DNA of 64,000 bases, from assembly GCA_032716605.1 (NCBI GenBank), contig CM064569.1, positions 9,544,180-9,608,179 of the forward strand, written 5' to 3'. Source of the stretch: Paralithodes platypus (lineage: Eukaryota; Arthropoda; Malacostraca; Decapoda; Lithodidae). Below, in pieces: positions 9,000 to 19,654 of this stretch (position 1 is its first letter; each line of letters starts with the position of its first letter). The translations under genes were made by a program, and so were the position numbers. The notes under the pieces are model-generated. The model had not been told where the DNA came from and did not search any database. It saw nothing but the letters and a program-made list of their open reading frames with translations.

Positions 9000-9998
9000 G
9001 CCCACACCCGGCAGATCCCTCCTCACATATAGAGTGCCTCCAAAGGGATCTAGATACCTTACATGCATGGTCAGTAAATTGGCAGATGAAGTTTAACATT
9101 GAAAAATGCAAGGTATTAAAGATAGGGAAGATGCAAACAAATGTTAAATATAAACTAGCTAATTTAGAATTAGAAAATTCAGACTGCGAGAAAGATCTAG
9201 GTGTGTTTGTTAGCAATGATTTGTAGCCTAGAAAATAATGTATAAGCGTTCGTAATAAGGCAAACAGGATTCTCGGGTTCACCTCTAGGAGTGTGAGTAA
9301 CAGAACTGCTGATGTTATCTTAAAACTTTACTTGTCATTAGTGAGACCCCATATGGATTATGCTGTCCAATTTTGGTGTCCTTATTACAGAATGTACATA
9401 GATTCATTGGAGAGAGTACAACGTAGAATGACAAAAATTATCCATAATATTAGAAATCTTCCGTATGAAGAAAGGTTGAAGAAATTAGGTTTACATTCGT
9501 TAGAGAGACGCAGAGTTAGAGAAGATATGATAGAGGTGTTCAAGTGGGTTAGTGGGATTATCAAAGGGGACATGACAAATGTACTAAAGCTCAGTGATAG
9601 CGAAAGAACTCGTACCAATGGTTTCAAATTAGATAAATTTCGTTTCAGAAAAGATATAGGCAAATATTGGTTTGGTAACAGAGTTGTAGATGGGTGGAAT
9701 AGGCTACCAAGTGATATAGTGGGATCAAGAACGATAGGGAGCTTTAAGATAAAATTGGATAAACATATGGACGAGAAGGGTTGGGTGTGAAGGGGGATCA
9801 GCCGGGTTGGGCCAATCAGCGCTCTGCAGACCCCCGTAATCCTGCGTTAATCTCTAACCGTTTTGGTAAGATGATCCTCAGGGTATTAGAGTGTTGAGCC
9901 TATAATTGGGCTTTGTAATTGGGGTTGTGTGGGACAGGGATCTGCCTTGCTTAGGCCAATCGGCTTTCTGCAGACTCCCATTTTCTTATGTTCTTATT
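9000..9998 (+). mobile_element. 5'-truncated CR1-A copy with an open C-terminal frame
   Basis: ORF2 sequence begins at [12 protein letters not shown] (about 9027), just behind a scrap of reversed 3'UTR (9000-9026). The frame carries stop codons near 9225 and 9237, then is open from 9293 to the natural stop at 9790 (165 codons, ending KHMDEKGWV). A normal 3'UTR and octamers follow to 9998. Confidence 0.9.
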
Positions 9999-10265
9999 GA
10001 TTTGTCACCTTTTGTGAAGATCGGAACTACGTTTGCAAGCTTCCAAGCTTCTGGAACTATACCTGTCTCTAATGACTTGTTAAATAGAAATGTTAATGGT
10101 AACTTAACTCATCCCTTACATTCTTTTAATACTCTAGCATACACCTCATCAGGACCAGGCGATATATGAGGTTTCAGTCTGTCAATTTCCTTAAGCACAT
10201 CATTTCTACTTATAGTAACCGTACTTAACCTATTTTCTATACTATCGCTATATATCTTACTCACT
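9999..10265 (-). mobile_element. CR1-A fragment from the start of the RT domain
   Basis: The minus strand encodes the LKEIDRLKP..SPGPDEVYARVLKE and ETGIVPEAWKLANVVPIFTKGD regions, truncated at both sides. It abuts the octamer tail of the preceding copy, which explains the lack of its own 3' end. Confidence 0.85.
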
Positions 10266-11149
10266 CATATAGTTCATATCATATCCCCAAAGTAGGCATC
10301 ACAATACATTACCCTAGGCTTACATTCTCAATAATTAATGTAAATACAGTATATGGAACTGCGATGTCTGTATCAAATTATAGCCAAGGTTTCATAAATC
10401 ACAACATATTTGGCAAAACACACAAACGTTAATATAGCTGAGTAATGAATATATGCAAAACAAAAAAATGTAGAAGAGCTTGTTTAGACAGCAAGAAAAG
10501 TTGAAAAACAAATTTCAATCAAGTTAGAATATTCTGCCTGGGGTTATATTTTTATTAGGAATTTAGCATGAATCGAGATAAGCCCAAACTCTTGGAAACA
10601 CTACAGTTGTATAGGTGTTTATTTCCAGAAAGTGGTCAACAATTGGAAGTTTTGCCTACAAACGTAATAAATATCACCTACATAAACCAAACTTAAGTCT
10701 GGTCTCGAAATCCACTAGAACATGATCCAGAAGAACAGTAAAGCGTATAAGTACGACCCCAACAAGCCTGGATCATTGAATAACATTGATGCTAGAGAGA
10801 CATTGGAAGTACGGTAATAGTTGCCAACGGTATCAGGTGAACTCGGCGCATTTACCAACTCGTCTCACTCGTCGCACCAACTCGACGCACTCGTCGCACC
10901 AACTCGGCACATAGTCGATGTTGCCACTTATTACAAGTCTCACACTCCAAGGCCTCCTGCCATGTGGTGACATTGGTTTGACATACAATGCAGAGTGCAG
11001 CCATAATGATGTACCGGTAGTGAATGTCAGATAAGCAATGACAGTGAGAGTTGTAACAATAGCCTATGCTCAGAATTTGGTAGACTACTGTTTAAAAAAA
11101 ATCACAAAGTATCGTTTCGTTTTCACAAACAATGTCACCTACTAATGTC
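10266..11149. other. Unassigned intergenic region
   Basis: There is no ORF above 60 codons and no recognised element. The only internal structure is a short GC-rich tandem repeat at about 10845-10918 built on ACTCGTCGCACCA / ACTCGGCGCA. Confidence 0.5.
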
Positions 11150-11526
11150 TTAAGGGGGCACAGCTCGCTTGTTTTCTCTTTCTCTCCCTCTCTCTTTGGC
11201 TTGTATACATTCGGCCCAATTCAGCCTACTGTTTTAAGACGTTTACCCCCATCCAGGTGTCAATATTTTCCTGGCGAGCGGTAGCAAGCCAGCATATATA
11301 GATTTTTTGTTTTGACAGCAAGCAAAATTTGTAAATTTTTCGATAGCATTTTTTTTCCGGCGAAGCCGGATTTCTCCATACAATATTGGCTCGCTATCGC
11401 TCGCCAGGAAGACATTGACACCTGAATGGGGATAAACGTCTTAAAACAGTTGGCTGAATGCATACAAGCCAGAGAGAAAGAGAGACAAGGAGAGCAAGAT
11501 AAAAAAAAACAGGTGACCCCCCTTAA
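11150..11526. mobile_element. Fold-back MITE flanked by TTAA
   Basis: The element is almost wholly one imperfect palindrome. The left arm (about 11150-11300) reads TTAAGGGGG..GGCTTGTATACATTC..GTTTTAAGACGTTTA..CCTGGCGAGCGGTAGC. The right arm (about 11380-11526) is the same in reverse, ending CCCCCCTTAA. TTAA at both ends (11150-11153, 11523-11526) suggests piggyBac-type target choice. It shares the GGCGAGCGATAGC and GTTTTAAGACGTT phrases with family R2. Confidence 0.8.
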
Positions 11527-12145
<619 letters not shown>

Positions 12146-12339
12146 TAGATACATAGATTTACTAAATATCTACTAAATATTGTTACTATGGTTCTGTGGT
12201 AAGAGGAAGAAGCTATTATTTGTGTTTTGATGCCTCCATTGCCAAACAACGAGATTATATATATAAGATATTTAAGATATATACAAGACATTTTTGATCA
12301 CGTGGAATGTATAGCCAAAATATAAAACAAACAAACAAT

Positions 12340-12726
12340 GTATCCCCTACGTATCGCTACTATAATAATCAGTGTTCCTCAGAGCTATCCCAGTGCATAC
12401 CACCTCCTTTACGTAGGGCACGTGGTACCCGTCTTGCAACTCAATCCCACCCCTACTCTGTGCAACTCTCCAACCCAAGAGTGAAACGTTACTCTCAAAC
12501 TTTCTTCTACTCAACAGCTGAGCTCTGGAACTCTCTCCCAGAATCAGTCTTTCCCGCTTCCTATGACTTAAATTGCTTCAAACTCCGTGTGTCCAGGTAT
12601 TTTGGCTCGAACGTCCCTTGATTTTGGCCCTGTCACTCTTTCAACTATGGGGGAGGCACTCGCTATAGGCAGTTATGCCTTTTGCCTCCCTCAATCACAT
12701 ATAAAAAATAAAATAAAACAAAATAA
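12340..12726 (+). mobile_element. Family D non-LTR retrotransposon, C-terminus and A-rich tail
   Basis: It encodes YRYYNNQCSSELSQCIPPPLRRARGTRLATQSHPYSVQL..ELWNSLPESVFPASYDLNCFKLRVSRYF, the cysteine-poor C-terminal region that follows RT in many arthropod non-LTR elements. A 3'UTR (CTGTCACTCTTTCAACT) and an A-rich AAATAAAACAAAATAAAAAT tail follow. It is 5' truncated and lies inside repeat H. Confidence 0.85.
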
Positions 12727-12730
12727 AAAT

Positions 12731-12931
12731 CTATTCACTGTAAGTAGGCGAGAAATCATGACCTCTATCCTCTGTAACTCAAAAAAGGCTGGAACAAATT
12801 GGATGTAAATTTCCACATGTATTCCTTGACTGACTCTTCCCAAATGATAACAATATTAGATCGATTACTCTAGTCGTTTTTGAGTTACAGAGGTTAGAGG
12901 TCATGATTTCTCGCCTACTTACAGCGAATAG
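12731..12931 (+). mobile_element. CTATAG-family MITE, about 55-bp TIRs
   Basis: The left end CTATTCACTGTAAGTAGGCG..CCTCTGTAACTCAAAAA is mirrored by the right end with about two mismatches in 55. The core contains ACTCTTCCCAAATG and ATCGATTACTCTAG. It inserted beside family D in repeat H. Confidence 0.88.
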
Positions 12932-13043
12932 ACTATAGTATTACCGAAAGTTTATTATGGATATGGATTATGTGAGTGTAAACAAATCTCACCAGTGGCA
13001 CCAAGAAGACACACATTGACCAATCTCTGTTTCTATGTGGTAT

Positions 13044-13262
13044 CTATAGTCTATTCACTGTAAGTAGGCGAAAGATCATGGCCTCTAACCTCTGTAACCA
13101 AAAAACGACTAGAGGAATCGAGCTAATATTTATGTCTACCATTTGGGAAGAGTCACTCACGGAATAGATGTGGAAATTTAAAGCCCATTTGCTCTAGCCC
13201 TTTTTGAGTTACAGAGTATAGAGGTCATGATGTTTCGCCTATTTACAGCGAATATACTATAG
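13044..13262 (-). mobile_element. CTATAG-family MITE, inverted second copy
   Basis: It has the same TIRs (CTATAGTCTATTCACTG ... CAGCGAATATACTATAG), but the core is reverse complement to the first copy (CATTTGGGAAGAGTC). It splits repeat H between TGTGGTAT and TTTGTTACATCC. Confidence 0.88.
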
Positions 13263-13388
13263 TTTGTTACATCCAACCTCTATCACCGGGAAATTTGGCT
13301 TTATAACTACATGAAGCGTTTCCTCCTTAGTACCATCATCCAGGTTGTCAAACGAGAGTTTATTCATCCCAAAAATATTATCCCTTAA

Positions 13389-13826
13389 CCCGTGGAGCCC
13401 AGGCTAGTTTTGTAATGTTTGCGCACCAGAACCCGGCCGGTTTTTAAAAAATGGTTTTATTCCAGAAACAATAGCGAATGGGTTAGGAATGAAGGAAAAA
13501 CCACGAAAAACCGCTCAAAAAGCTTTAAAAATGGTCCTACAGAGCCCCCGAAAACGGATTTTACAAGAGTAAAAAATTGAAGGCAATTATCCCAAAAAAA
13601 CAGGTTATTGCGCGCTCGCGCGCACGCACGTGGACTTTGAGAGTTTTCAACGATCGGCACGGTTGCGTGGGATACGTACACAGTTCCCATACAAATCTGA
13701 GCCCTCTTGAGTGGCTACACCTGAGGTTACGGTCGGCGCAATTAGGGTGACGCGTCAGGCGCGTCTCTGGGGCTGTGCGTTACATACATCGCCGACGTGT
13801 CAGACGCGTCGCTGGGGCTGTACGGG
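13389..13826. mobile_element. TTAA-flanked MITE (family R3), about 438 bp
   Basis: Termini are CCCGTGGAGCCC at the left and the reverse of CCCGTACAGCCCCAG at the right, each next to TTAA (13385-13388, 13827-13830). GACGCGTC-type motifs (GGCGCGTCTCTGGGGCTG, GACGCGTCGCTGGGGCTG) repeat at the right end, and a CGCGCTCGCGCGCACGCACG tract lies inside. The 77-codon minus-strand frame is not convincing. Confidence 0.65.
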
Positions 13827-14188
13827 TTAAGGGGAGGCTGGCCGTTTGTTTGTTCTATTAATTCATTTATTCATATATTTTTTTAGTTTCCTCCCTAGAC
13901 CTCCATCAAGCTTAGGAAAACACCCCTACAGTAGATAAATTTGTCCATTTTTCGGTAGAAAACATTTCCGGCCGAAGGCCGGTTCCTCTTAAATTACAGG
14001 CTCGCTATCGCTTGCCAGGAAATAATCGACACCAAAATGGCATGAAAGGTTTTAAAATTGACAACGAAATGGGGCGAAAGGTGTTAAAAATCGCCAAACT
14101 AATGGGCCGAACGTCTTATAATCTCAAAACTAGTGCGGCTAAACATTAGGGAGAATGGGGTCCAGAAAAACGGTCTGCCTCCCCTTAA
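13827..14188 (+). mobile_element. TTAA-type MITE, family R2, complete copy
   Basis: Starts TTAAGGGGAGGC..CCGTTT and ends in the inverse, AAACGG..GCCTCCCCTTAA, giving about 18-bp TIRs with TTAA included. A GGCCGAAGGCCGG hairpin lies in the middle, next to GGCTCGCTATCGCTTGCC. Other copies: 17514-17889, 18626-18978, 23603-23935, 37803-38165, and part at 2461. Its left TTAA is shared with the preceding MITE. Confidence 0.85.
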
Positions 14189-14585
14189 TTTTAGTCATTA
14201 ATATTATGAGTTTTACAAAGCTAAATTTATGATGTATAGTTGCCATTATATTTTATCAAGTCAGTATTAAATGCTCAAAATAAATATATCCCCAAAAGAA
14301 AATTTAGATCAACACAGAACCAACCCAAATGGATGAATAATCGACTATTAGATCTTCTAGGAAAAACAGAGAGGTATATATAGAAAAATCAAGAAAGGCG
14401 AAATTCACCTACTTGCTTACTATCAGAATCTATCAAGACAGGTAAAAAAGGATATTAGGAAAGAACAAAGAAATTATGAAATCAGGGTTGCCAACGACTC
14501 AACAAATAATCCTAAAGCTTTTTATCAACTATATATATCCAAGGTTAGAGATGAAATTGGTCCCCTTAAAACTTCGACAGGAGCA

Positions 14586-14840
14586 ATGACAGAAAATTAT
14601 TTAGAAATGTGTAGTACATTATATAGTCAATTTCTTTCCGTTTTCACTAATGAACATTTGGCACAGTTTCCAGAAGTCCGTAAGGTATATAGCGATAGTA
14701 TAGAACATAGGGTAAGTACGGTTACTATAAGTAGAAATGATGTGCTTAATGAAATTGACAGACTGAAACCTCATAAATCGCCTGGTCCTGATGAGGTACA
14801 GTATATGCTAGAGTATTTAAAGAATGCAGAGATGAGTTAA
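14586..14840 (+). pseudogene. CR1-A ORF2 fragment, linker and RT start
   Basis: MTENYLEMCSTLYSQFLSVF..ISRNDVLNEIDRLKPHKSPGPDEV, followed by a frameshift. The same 4-base gain (DEVQYMLEYLKNAEMS) is present in the copy at 19704-19886, so the two descend from one already broken source or are a segmental copy. Confidence 0.8.
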
Positions 14841-15391
14841 GTTACCCATTAACATTTCTGTTTACCAAGTCATTAGAAACAGGTATAGTTCCAGAAGCTT
14901 GGAAGCTTGCAAATGTAGTTCCGATCTTCAAAAAAGGTGATAAATCAATAGCATCCAATTACCGTCCCATTAGTGTCACTTCAATTATAGGAAAGCTACT
15001 AGAGTCAATTATTGCTACTAAAATTAGAAACCACTTAGAAACATTTAACTTAATCAATTCTTCTCGGCATGGATTCACCCAGGGTCGTTCTTGCCTTACT
15101 AATTTGCTTAGCTCTTTCTCAGAGGTATATGAAGCAGTAGATAATGACAAGTCATATGATATTATATATTTAGATTTCAGTAAAGCTTTCGACAGAGTCC
15201 CTCATGAGAGATTGATGAGAAAGGTTGAGGCGCATGGAATAGATGGGGCGTTGTTAGGATGGATTAGGTCATGGCTAATTGGTAGGAAGCAGAGAGTCAG
15301 CATAAATGGTACCAAGTCAGAATGGGGAGCAGTCAAAATTGGTGTCCCCCAGGGATCGGTATTAGGTCCTCTGTTGTTTGTTATATACATT

Positions 15392-16348
15392 TATTATGTT
15401 CCTTCCAACAACCAACTATACTCCTAAAATCGAGTAATGAAATTTACAAACACATGTGGCAGTCCGTGGATTCGAATCCAGGATGCTCACACCGAAAATC
15501 AACACCTTATGCATCGCACCACGAAGACAGTTAAAGAATGGTGGACACTGCCTACGATTTATTATGCAACTTCGAATCCTGCATATCAATCTAAGCATGT
15601 ACACACATCCCAACTGCAACTCACGTAGGCTATGCATATGTGAATGGAAAGAGCAATTAATGGGGCCTTAACCACTAGGGAAGTCCTCTCGATAAATTAC
15701 CCCTGAACCAATATCAATTATTATGTTCCTTCCAACAACCAACTATACTCCTAAAATCGATTAATGAAATTTACAAACACATTTGGCAGTCCGTGGTTGA
15801 ATCCAGGATGCTCACACCGAAAATCAACACCTTATGCATCGCACCACGAAGACAGTTAAAGAATGGTGGACACTGCCTACGATTTATTATGCACCTTCGA
15901 ATCCTGCATATCAATCTAAGCATGTACACACATCCCAACTGCAACTCACGTAGGCTATGCATATGTGAATGGAAAGAGCAATTAATGGGGCCTTAACCAC
16001 TAGGGAAGTCCTCTCGATAAATTACCCCTGAACCAATATCAATTATTATGTTCCTTCCAACAACCAACTATACTCCTAAAATCGATTAATGAAATTTACA
16101 AACACATGTGGCAGTCCGTGGATTCGAATCCAGGATGCTCACACCGAAAATCAACACCTTATGCATCGCACCACGAAGACAGTTAAAGAATGGTGGACAC
16201 TGCCTACGATTTATTATGCAACTTCGAGTCCTGCATATCAATCTAAGCATGCACACACATCCCAACTGCAACTCACGTAGGCTATGCATATGTGAATGGA
16301 AAGAGCAATTAATGGGGCCTTAACCACTAGGGAAGTCCTCTCGATAAA
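15392..16348 (+). repeat. Tandem array, 3 units of about 326 bp, inside CR1-A RT
   Basis: Units start at 15392, 15719 and 16044 with TATTATGTTCCTTCC, and the third lacks its last 20-30 bp. Units are nearly identical; the second has a few substitutions and a small loss near 15795. Each unit holds GTGGATTCGAATCCA, a perfect 14-base palindrome (TGGATTCGAATCCA) matching the Pol III B-box/T-loop pattern, so a tRNA-related SINE-like origin is possible. No ORF repeats with a sensible product. About 12 bp of the CR1 target is missing at the junction. Confidence 0.9.
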
Positions 16349-16964
16349 TTTAGGTATAACTAGTAGGATAAGTAAATTTGAAGACGATACCAAAATGGGG
16401 AGAAAAAATGATTCAGATAGAGATATACAGTAGAGTCCCTCCAATGGTCAGTACATTTTCAGATGAAGTTTAACATTGACTAATGCAAGGCTTTAAGGAT
16501 AGGGAAGATGCATACAAATGTTAAATATAAACTAGCTAATATGGAATTATAAAACTCAGATTGTGAGAAAGATCTAGGTGTGTTTGTTAGCAATGATTTG
16601 AAGCCTAGAAAACAATGTATAAGCGTTCATAACAAGGCAAACAGGATTCTCGGGTTCATCTCTAGGAGTGTGAGTAACAGAACTGCCGATGTTATCTTAA
16701 AACTTTACTTGCCATTAGTGAGACCCCATATGGATTATGCTGTTCAATGTTGGTGTCCTTATTACAGAATGGACATAGATTCATTGGAGAGAGTACAACG
16801 TAGAATTACAAAAATGATCCATAATATTAGAAATCTTCCGTATGAAGAAAGGTTGAAGAAATTAGACTAACATTCTTTAGAGAGACGCAGAGTTAGAGGG
16901 GATATGGTATTATGATATTATTGTCTCCTTCGTTAACCCTTTTCGCCGTCTTGGGAATTTTAGA

Positions 16965-17112
16965 ACATAAGGAACTTAGGATCACGGAAATTTACATAAG
17001 TCGACAGGCTAACGCGAGGTAGATCCCTCTCACTCGCAACCCAGTCGTTCATAATGCTATCTAGTATACGTTTGAACATGTCTGCAGTTCCTGGTCTAAT
17101 CACTGGACTATA
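16965..17112 (-). mobile_element. CR1-C 3'-end fragment
   Basis: The minus strand encodes VIRPGTADMFKRILDSIMND, the analogue of the SFKIKLDKHMDE end of CR1-A, then a short UTR with AACATAAGGA..ATCACGG. A sister copy lies at 37593-37735. This is a different CR1-type family. Confidence 0.7.
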
Positions 17113-17125
17113 TAGCTGGTAATAT

Positions 17126-17190
17126 CCTCTCCCTCAATCACTCTTTCCTTTATCCTATGACTTACATTGCTTTAAACTCCGTGTGTCCAG
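17126..17190 (+). mobile_element. Family D fragment
   Basis: CCTATGACTTACATTGCTTTAAACTCCGTGTGTCCAGG matches the LNCFKLRVSR segment of family D. Confidence 0.7.
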
Positions 17191-17513
17191 GCCTGCTCTT
17201 TGTCTCCTTCATACACATAGAGAGAAACGAAGAAACAAAAAACAAAACTGAGGGTAAATTGAACCCCTGGGGTGGGGTCAAGGTTGGGGGGCTAGAAAGA
17301 AGAAGGGGTTGGAGCAGCTGGGTATTTGACCGTGTGGTTCGTTGGAGGCATTCACTTGTTTTTTAGCCATTTGTTTAGATTACTGTACAGTATAGTATTT
17401 TAAATATGCCCTTGTTTTGCTGTCACATAGCTATAATATCCTTCAATATTTGTATAGTCTGTTTTTTCCAACCTTTGGTAAATTGAATACTTTAGCAACT
17501 GATTTATCGATAC
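17191..17513. other. Unassigned sequence
   Basis: A 69-codon plus-strand frame crosses part of this stretch, but nothing supports it as a gene. Confidence 0.4.
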
Positions 17514-17889
17514 TCAAGGGGAGGAAGACCGTTTTTCTGGACCCACTTCTCCCTAATGATTAGCCCCATTAGTTTTGAGATTATAAGACGTTGCGAACGC
17601 CCATTAGTTTGGCGATTTTAACACCTTTCGCCCCATTTCGTTGTCAATTTTAAGACCTTTCGTGCCATTTAGGTTGTCGATTATTTCCTGGCGAGAGATA
17701 GCGAGCCTGCAATTTTAAGAGTAATCGGCCTTCGGCCGGAACATTTTTCTACCGAAACATATACAAATTTATCTTGAAGGGGGGTCTAGGGGCTGTTTTT
17801 CTAAGCTTGATGGAGGTCTAGGGAGGAAACTAAAAAAACATATGAATAAATGAATTAATAGACCAAACAAACGGTCAGTCTCCCCTTAA
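17514..17889 (-). mobile_element. TTAA-type MITE, family R2
   Basis: Reverse-oriented copy with both ends: TCAAGGGGAGGAAGACCG (the left TTAA mutated to TCAA) and CGGTCAGTCTCCCCTTAA. The internal GGCCTTCGGCCGG palindrome and GATAGCGAGCCTG are conserved. Confidence 0.85.
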
Positions 17890-18002
17890 TGAAAAAATAC
17901 AATACTTATATGTGTCTGCTTTGTATTTGTATCAAGATTTAATAATTAACATATTTCGCTGTAAGACCTTCGTAATAGCTGAGACAAGGTACATTCCCAT
18001 CA

Positions 18003-18245
18003 TAAGAACATAAGAACATAAGAAAATGGGAGTCTGCAAAAAGCCGATCGGCCCACACAAGGCAGATCCCTGTCACACCCAACACCAATTACAAGGCCCA
18101 ATTATAGGTCCAACTCACTAATACCTTGAGCACTGACCCCAGCAAAACGGTCAGGGATTAACACAAGATTACGGGGGTCTGCTGAGCGCCGATTTGCCAA
18201 CACCCGCCAGATCCCCCTCTCACCCAACCATTTCCATCATCTGGA
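18003..18245 (-). mobile_element. CR1-A 3'-end fragment
   Basis: Octamer tail, GGGAGTCTGCAAAAAGCC, GGCAGATCCCTGTCACACCC and CAAAACGGTCAGGGATTAACAC, down to the TTTCCATCAT area where the C-terminal codons would begin. Confidence 0.88.
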
Positions 18246-18369
18246 AAGAACTATGTTAGTTATTTGTGATCTTAATGTCGTACAGGAAAGGTAATATACA
18301 GATAAAATCGTACGGTAATATTGTATTAGGTATTCAATAGTGGATAACGCTCGTCTAATGTTAATGCGA

Positions 18370-18606
18370 CTAGCACTGAGGAGAGGGAGATCTGTCAGGT
18401 GTGGGCCAATCGGCGCTCTGTAGACCCCCGTTTTCTGACTCTGACCGTTTAGTTGTGGTCAGTCCTAATGGTGTTAGTGAGCTGGGCTTTAAAAGCCCAT
18501 AAGGCTTATAATTAGGCCTTATAATTGGGGTTGGGTGTGAGAGGGATTTGCCTTGTTTGGGCCAATCGGCTTTCTGCAGACTCCCATTTTCTTATGTTCT
18601 TATATA
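18370..18606 (+). mobile_element. CR1-A 3'-end fragment
   Basis: Diverged 3'UTR: GATCTGTCAGGTGTGGGCCAATCGGCGCTCTG, CTGACCGTTTAG, TTGGGGTTGGGTGTGAG, TTTCTGCAGACTCCC and the octamer tail. Confidence 0.85.
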
Positions 18607-18625
18607 ACTCATAGTGACTGGCGAT

Positions 18626-18978
18626 TTAAGGGGGGATGGGCCGGTTTTCTGGACCACGTTCTCCCTCATGTTTATCCCCATTAGTTTTCAGATGTTAAGA
18701 TGTTTGCCCCATTAGTTAGTCGAATTTAAGACCTTTCGCCCCATTTCTTCGTCTATATTTTGATCTTTCGTACTATTTAGGTGTCGATTTTTTCCCTGGC
18801 GAACGATAGTGAGCCTGTAATGTTGGAAGAACCGGCCTTCGGCCTGGAAATTTTTCTACTGAAATATATACAAATTAATCTAGAAGGGTGATCTATGGAT
18901 TTTTTTTTAAATTTGATGAAGGTCTAGGGAGGAAACTAGAAAAATAATGAATACATGCAAAAATCGCCCAAAAGTTAA
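18626..18978 (-). mobile_element. TTAA-type MITE, family R2, degenerate
   Basis: TTAAGGGGGGATGGGCCGG start, ACCTTTCGCCCCATTTC, CGATAGTGAGCCTGTAAT, CGGCCTTCGGCC, then a poorly preserved right end near a TTAA at 18975. Confidence 0.7.
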
Positions 18979-19009
18979 TCCAACTACCATCTCATAGCTT
19001 AGTATTGGA

Positions 19010-19012
<3 letters not shown>

Positions 19013-19062
<50 letters not shown>
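19013..19062. repeat. (TC)n microsatellite
   Basis: About 50 bp of pure TC, followed by a C run. Confidence 0.97.
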
Positions 19063-19065
<3 letters not shown>

Positions 19066-19074
19066 CCCCCTTAG

Positions 19075-19165
19075 CATTGGTGAGCCCTAATTTGGAGTAC
19101 GCTGCTTAGTTTTGGCGTTGTTATTATACAATGGAGGCATTCCAGTCAAGAATGACTCAGAGGAA
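19075..19165 (+). pseudogene. Decayed CR1-like ORF2 fragment
   Basis: The translation reads SPNLEYAA*FWRCYYTMEAFQSRMTQR, the diverged equivalent of RPHMDYAVQFWCPYYRMDIDSLERVQRR. It is much older than the CR1-A copies. Confidence 0.55.
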
Positions 19166-19199
19166 ACGTTAGAAATGTATTATATGAGGCTAAAGGTGT

Positions 19200-19428
19200 T
19201 TAAGGAAGAGATTTGTGCAGCATGTGAGGAGGTGTGTGGAGTATGAAGAAGAGGGAGGGGAGTGAAAGGTACAGCATGGTGGAGAGAAGAAGTAAACATT
19301 GCTGTGGAAGACAAGAAGAAAGAGTATAGAGAGTGGTTGGGTAGTAGAGGGAATGAAGATTTGGAGAGGCAGAAACGAGCGAAGATGCAGTGGAGGTATG
19401 ATACACACAGAGGGGATTACTAACCCGG
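19200..19428 (+). pseudogene. Fragment of a non-LTR element between endonuclease and RT
   Basis: One frame reads VKGTAWWREEVNIAVEDKKKEYREWLGSRGNEDLERQKRAKMQWRYDT. The WW-EE-V, EDKKK-YREWL pattern is typical of the linker after the endonuclease in many LINEs. There is no RT after it. The clade is not identified. Confidence 0.5.
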
Positions 19429-19654
19429 TCTGGTCACTTGGGAATGGAAGTAGAGGCCCGGAGGATAGGAAGGATTAACTCGTCATTGGATTACTGTACT
19501 GTAGATGGATTTAGATAAAGGTCACTACTTGGGGATTGCCTTTTTTTAGACGGAAACTATAGGGATGAGGGGGAGAGGGAAGGGGGGGGGGGTAATTTAT
19601 TACGTTGACCTCAAACTAGTTTCAAGTTTAAGATAGATATACATGCAATAAAAA

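Larger units (their letters stand above)
14289..16915 (+). mobile_element. CR1-A copy, ORF2 interrupted by a triple tandem insertion
   Basis: It starts in the linker between endonuclease and RT (PKRKFRSTQNQPKWMNN), then DRLKPHKSPGPDE, DFSKAFDRVPHE and [17 protein letters not shown]. At 15391 a 958-bp array interrupts RT, and the copy resumes at about 16349 with [16 protein letters not shown] and runs to RRVRG near 16910. The usual 3' end is missing. Frameshifts and stops occur (for example at 14799, where four extra bases read GTACAG, and at 14838). It is not functional. Confidence 0.88.

Noticed and set aside
15392..16348. CRISPR-like array or tRNA genes
   Set aside because: The repeats are 326 bp and contiguous with no spacers, in a eukaryotic setting. 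A B-box-like word is present, but no cloverleaf with a paired acceptor stem could be traced.
18626..18978. A complete TTAA-bounded R2 copy
   Set aside because: The left end is clear but the right end is too degenerate to claim a TIR; it is listed as degenerate only.
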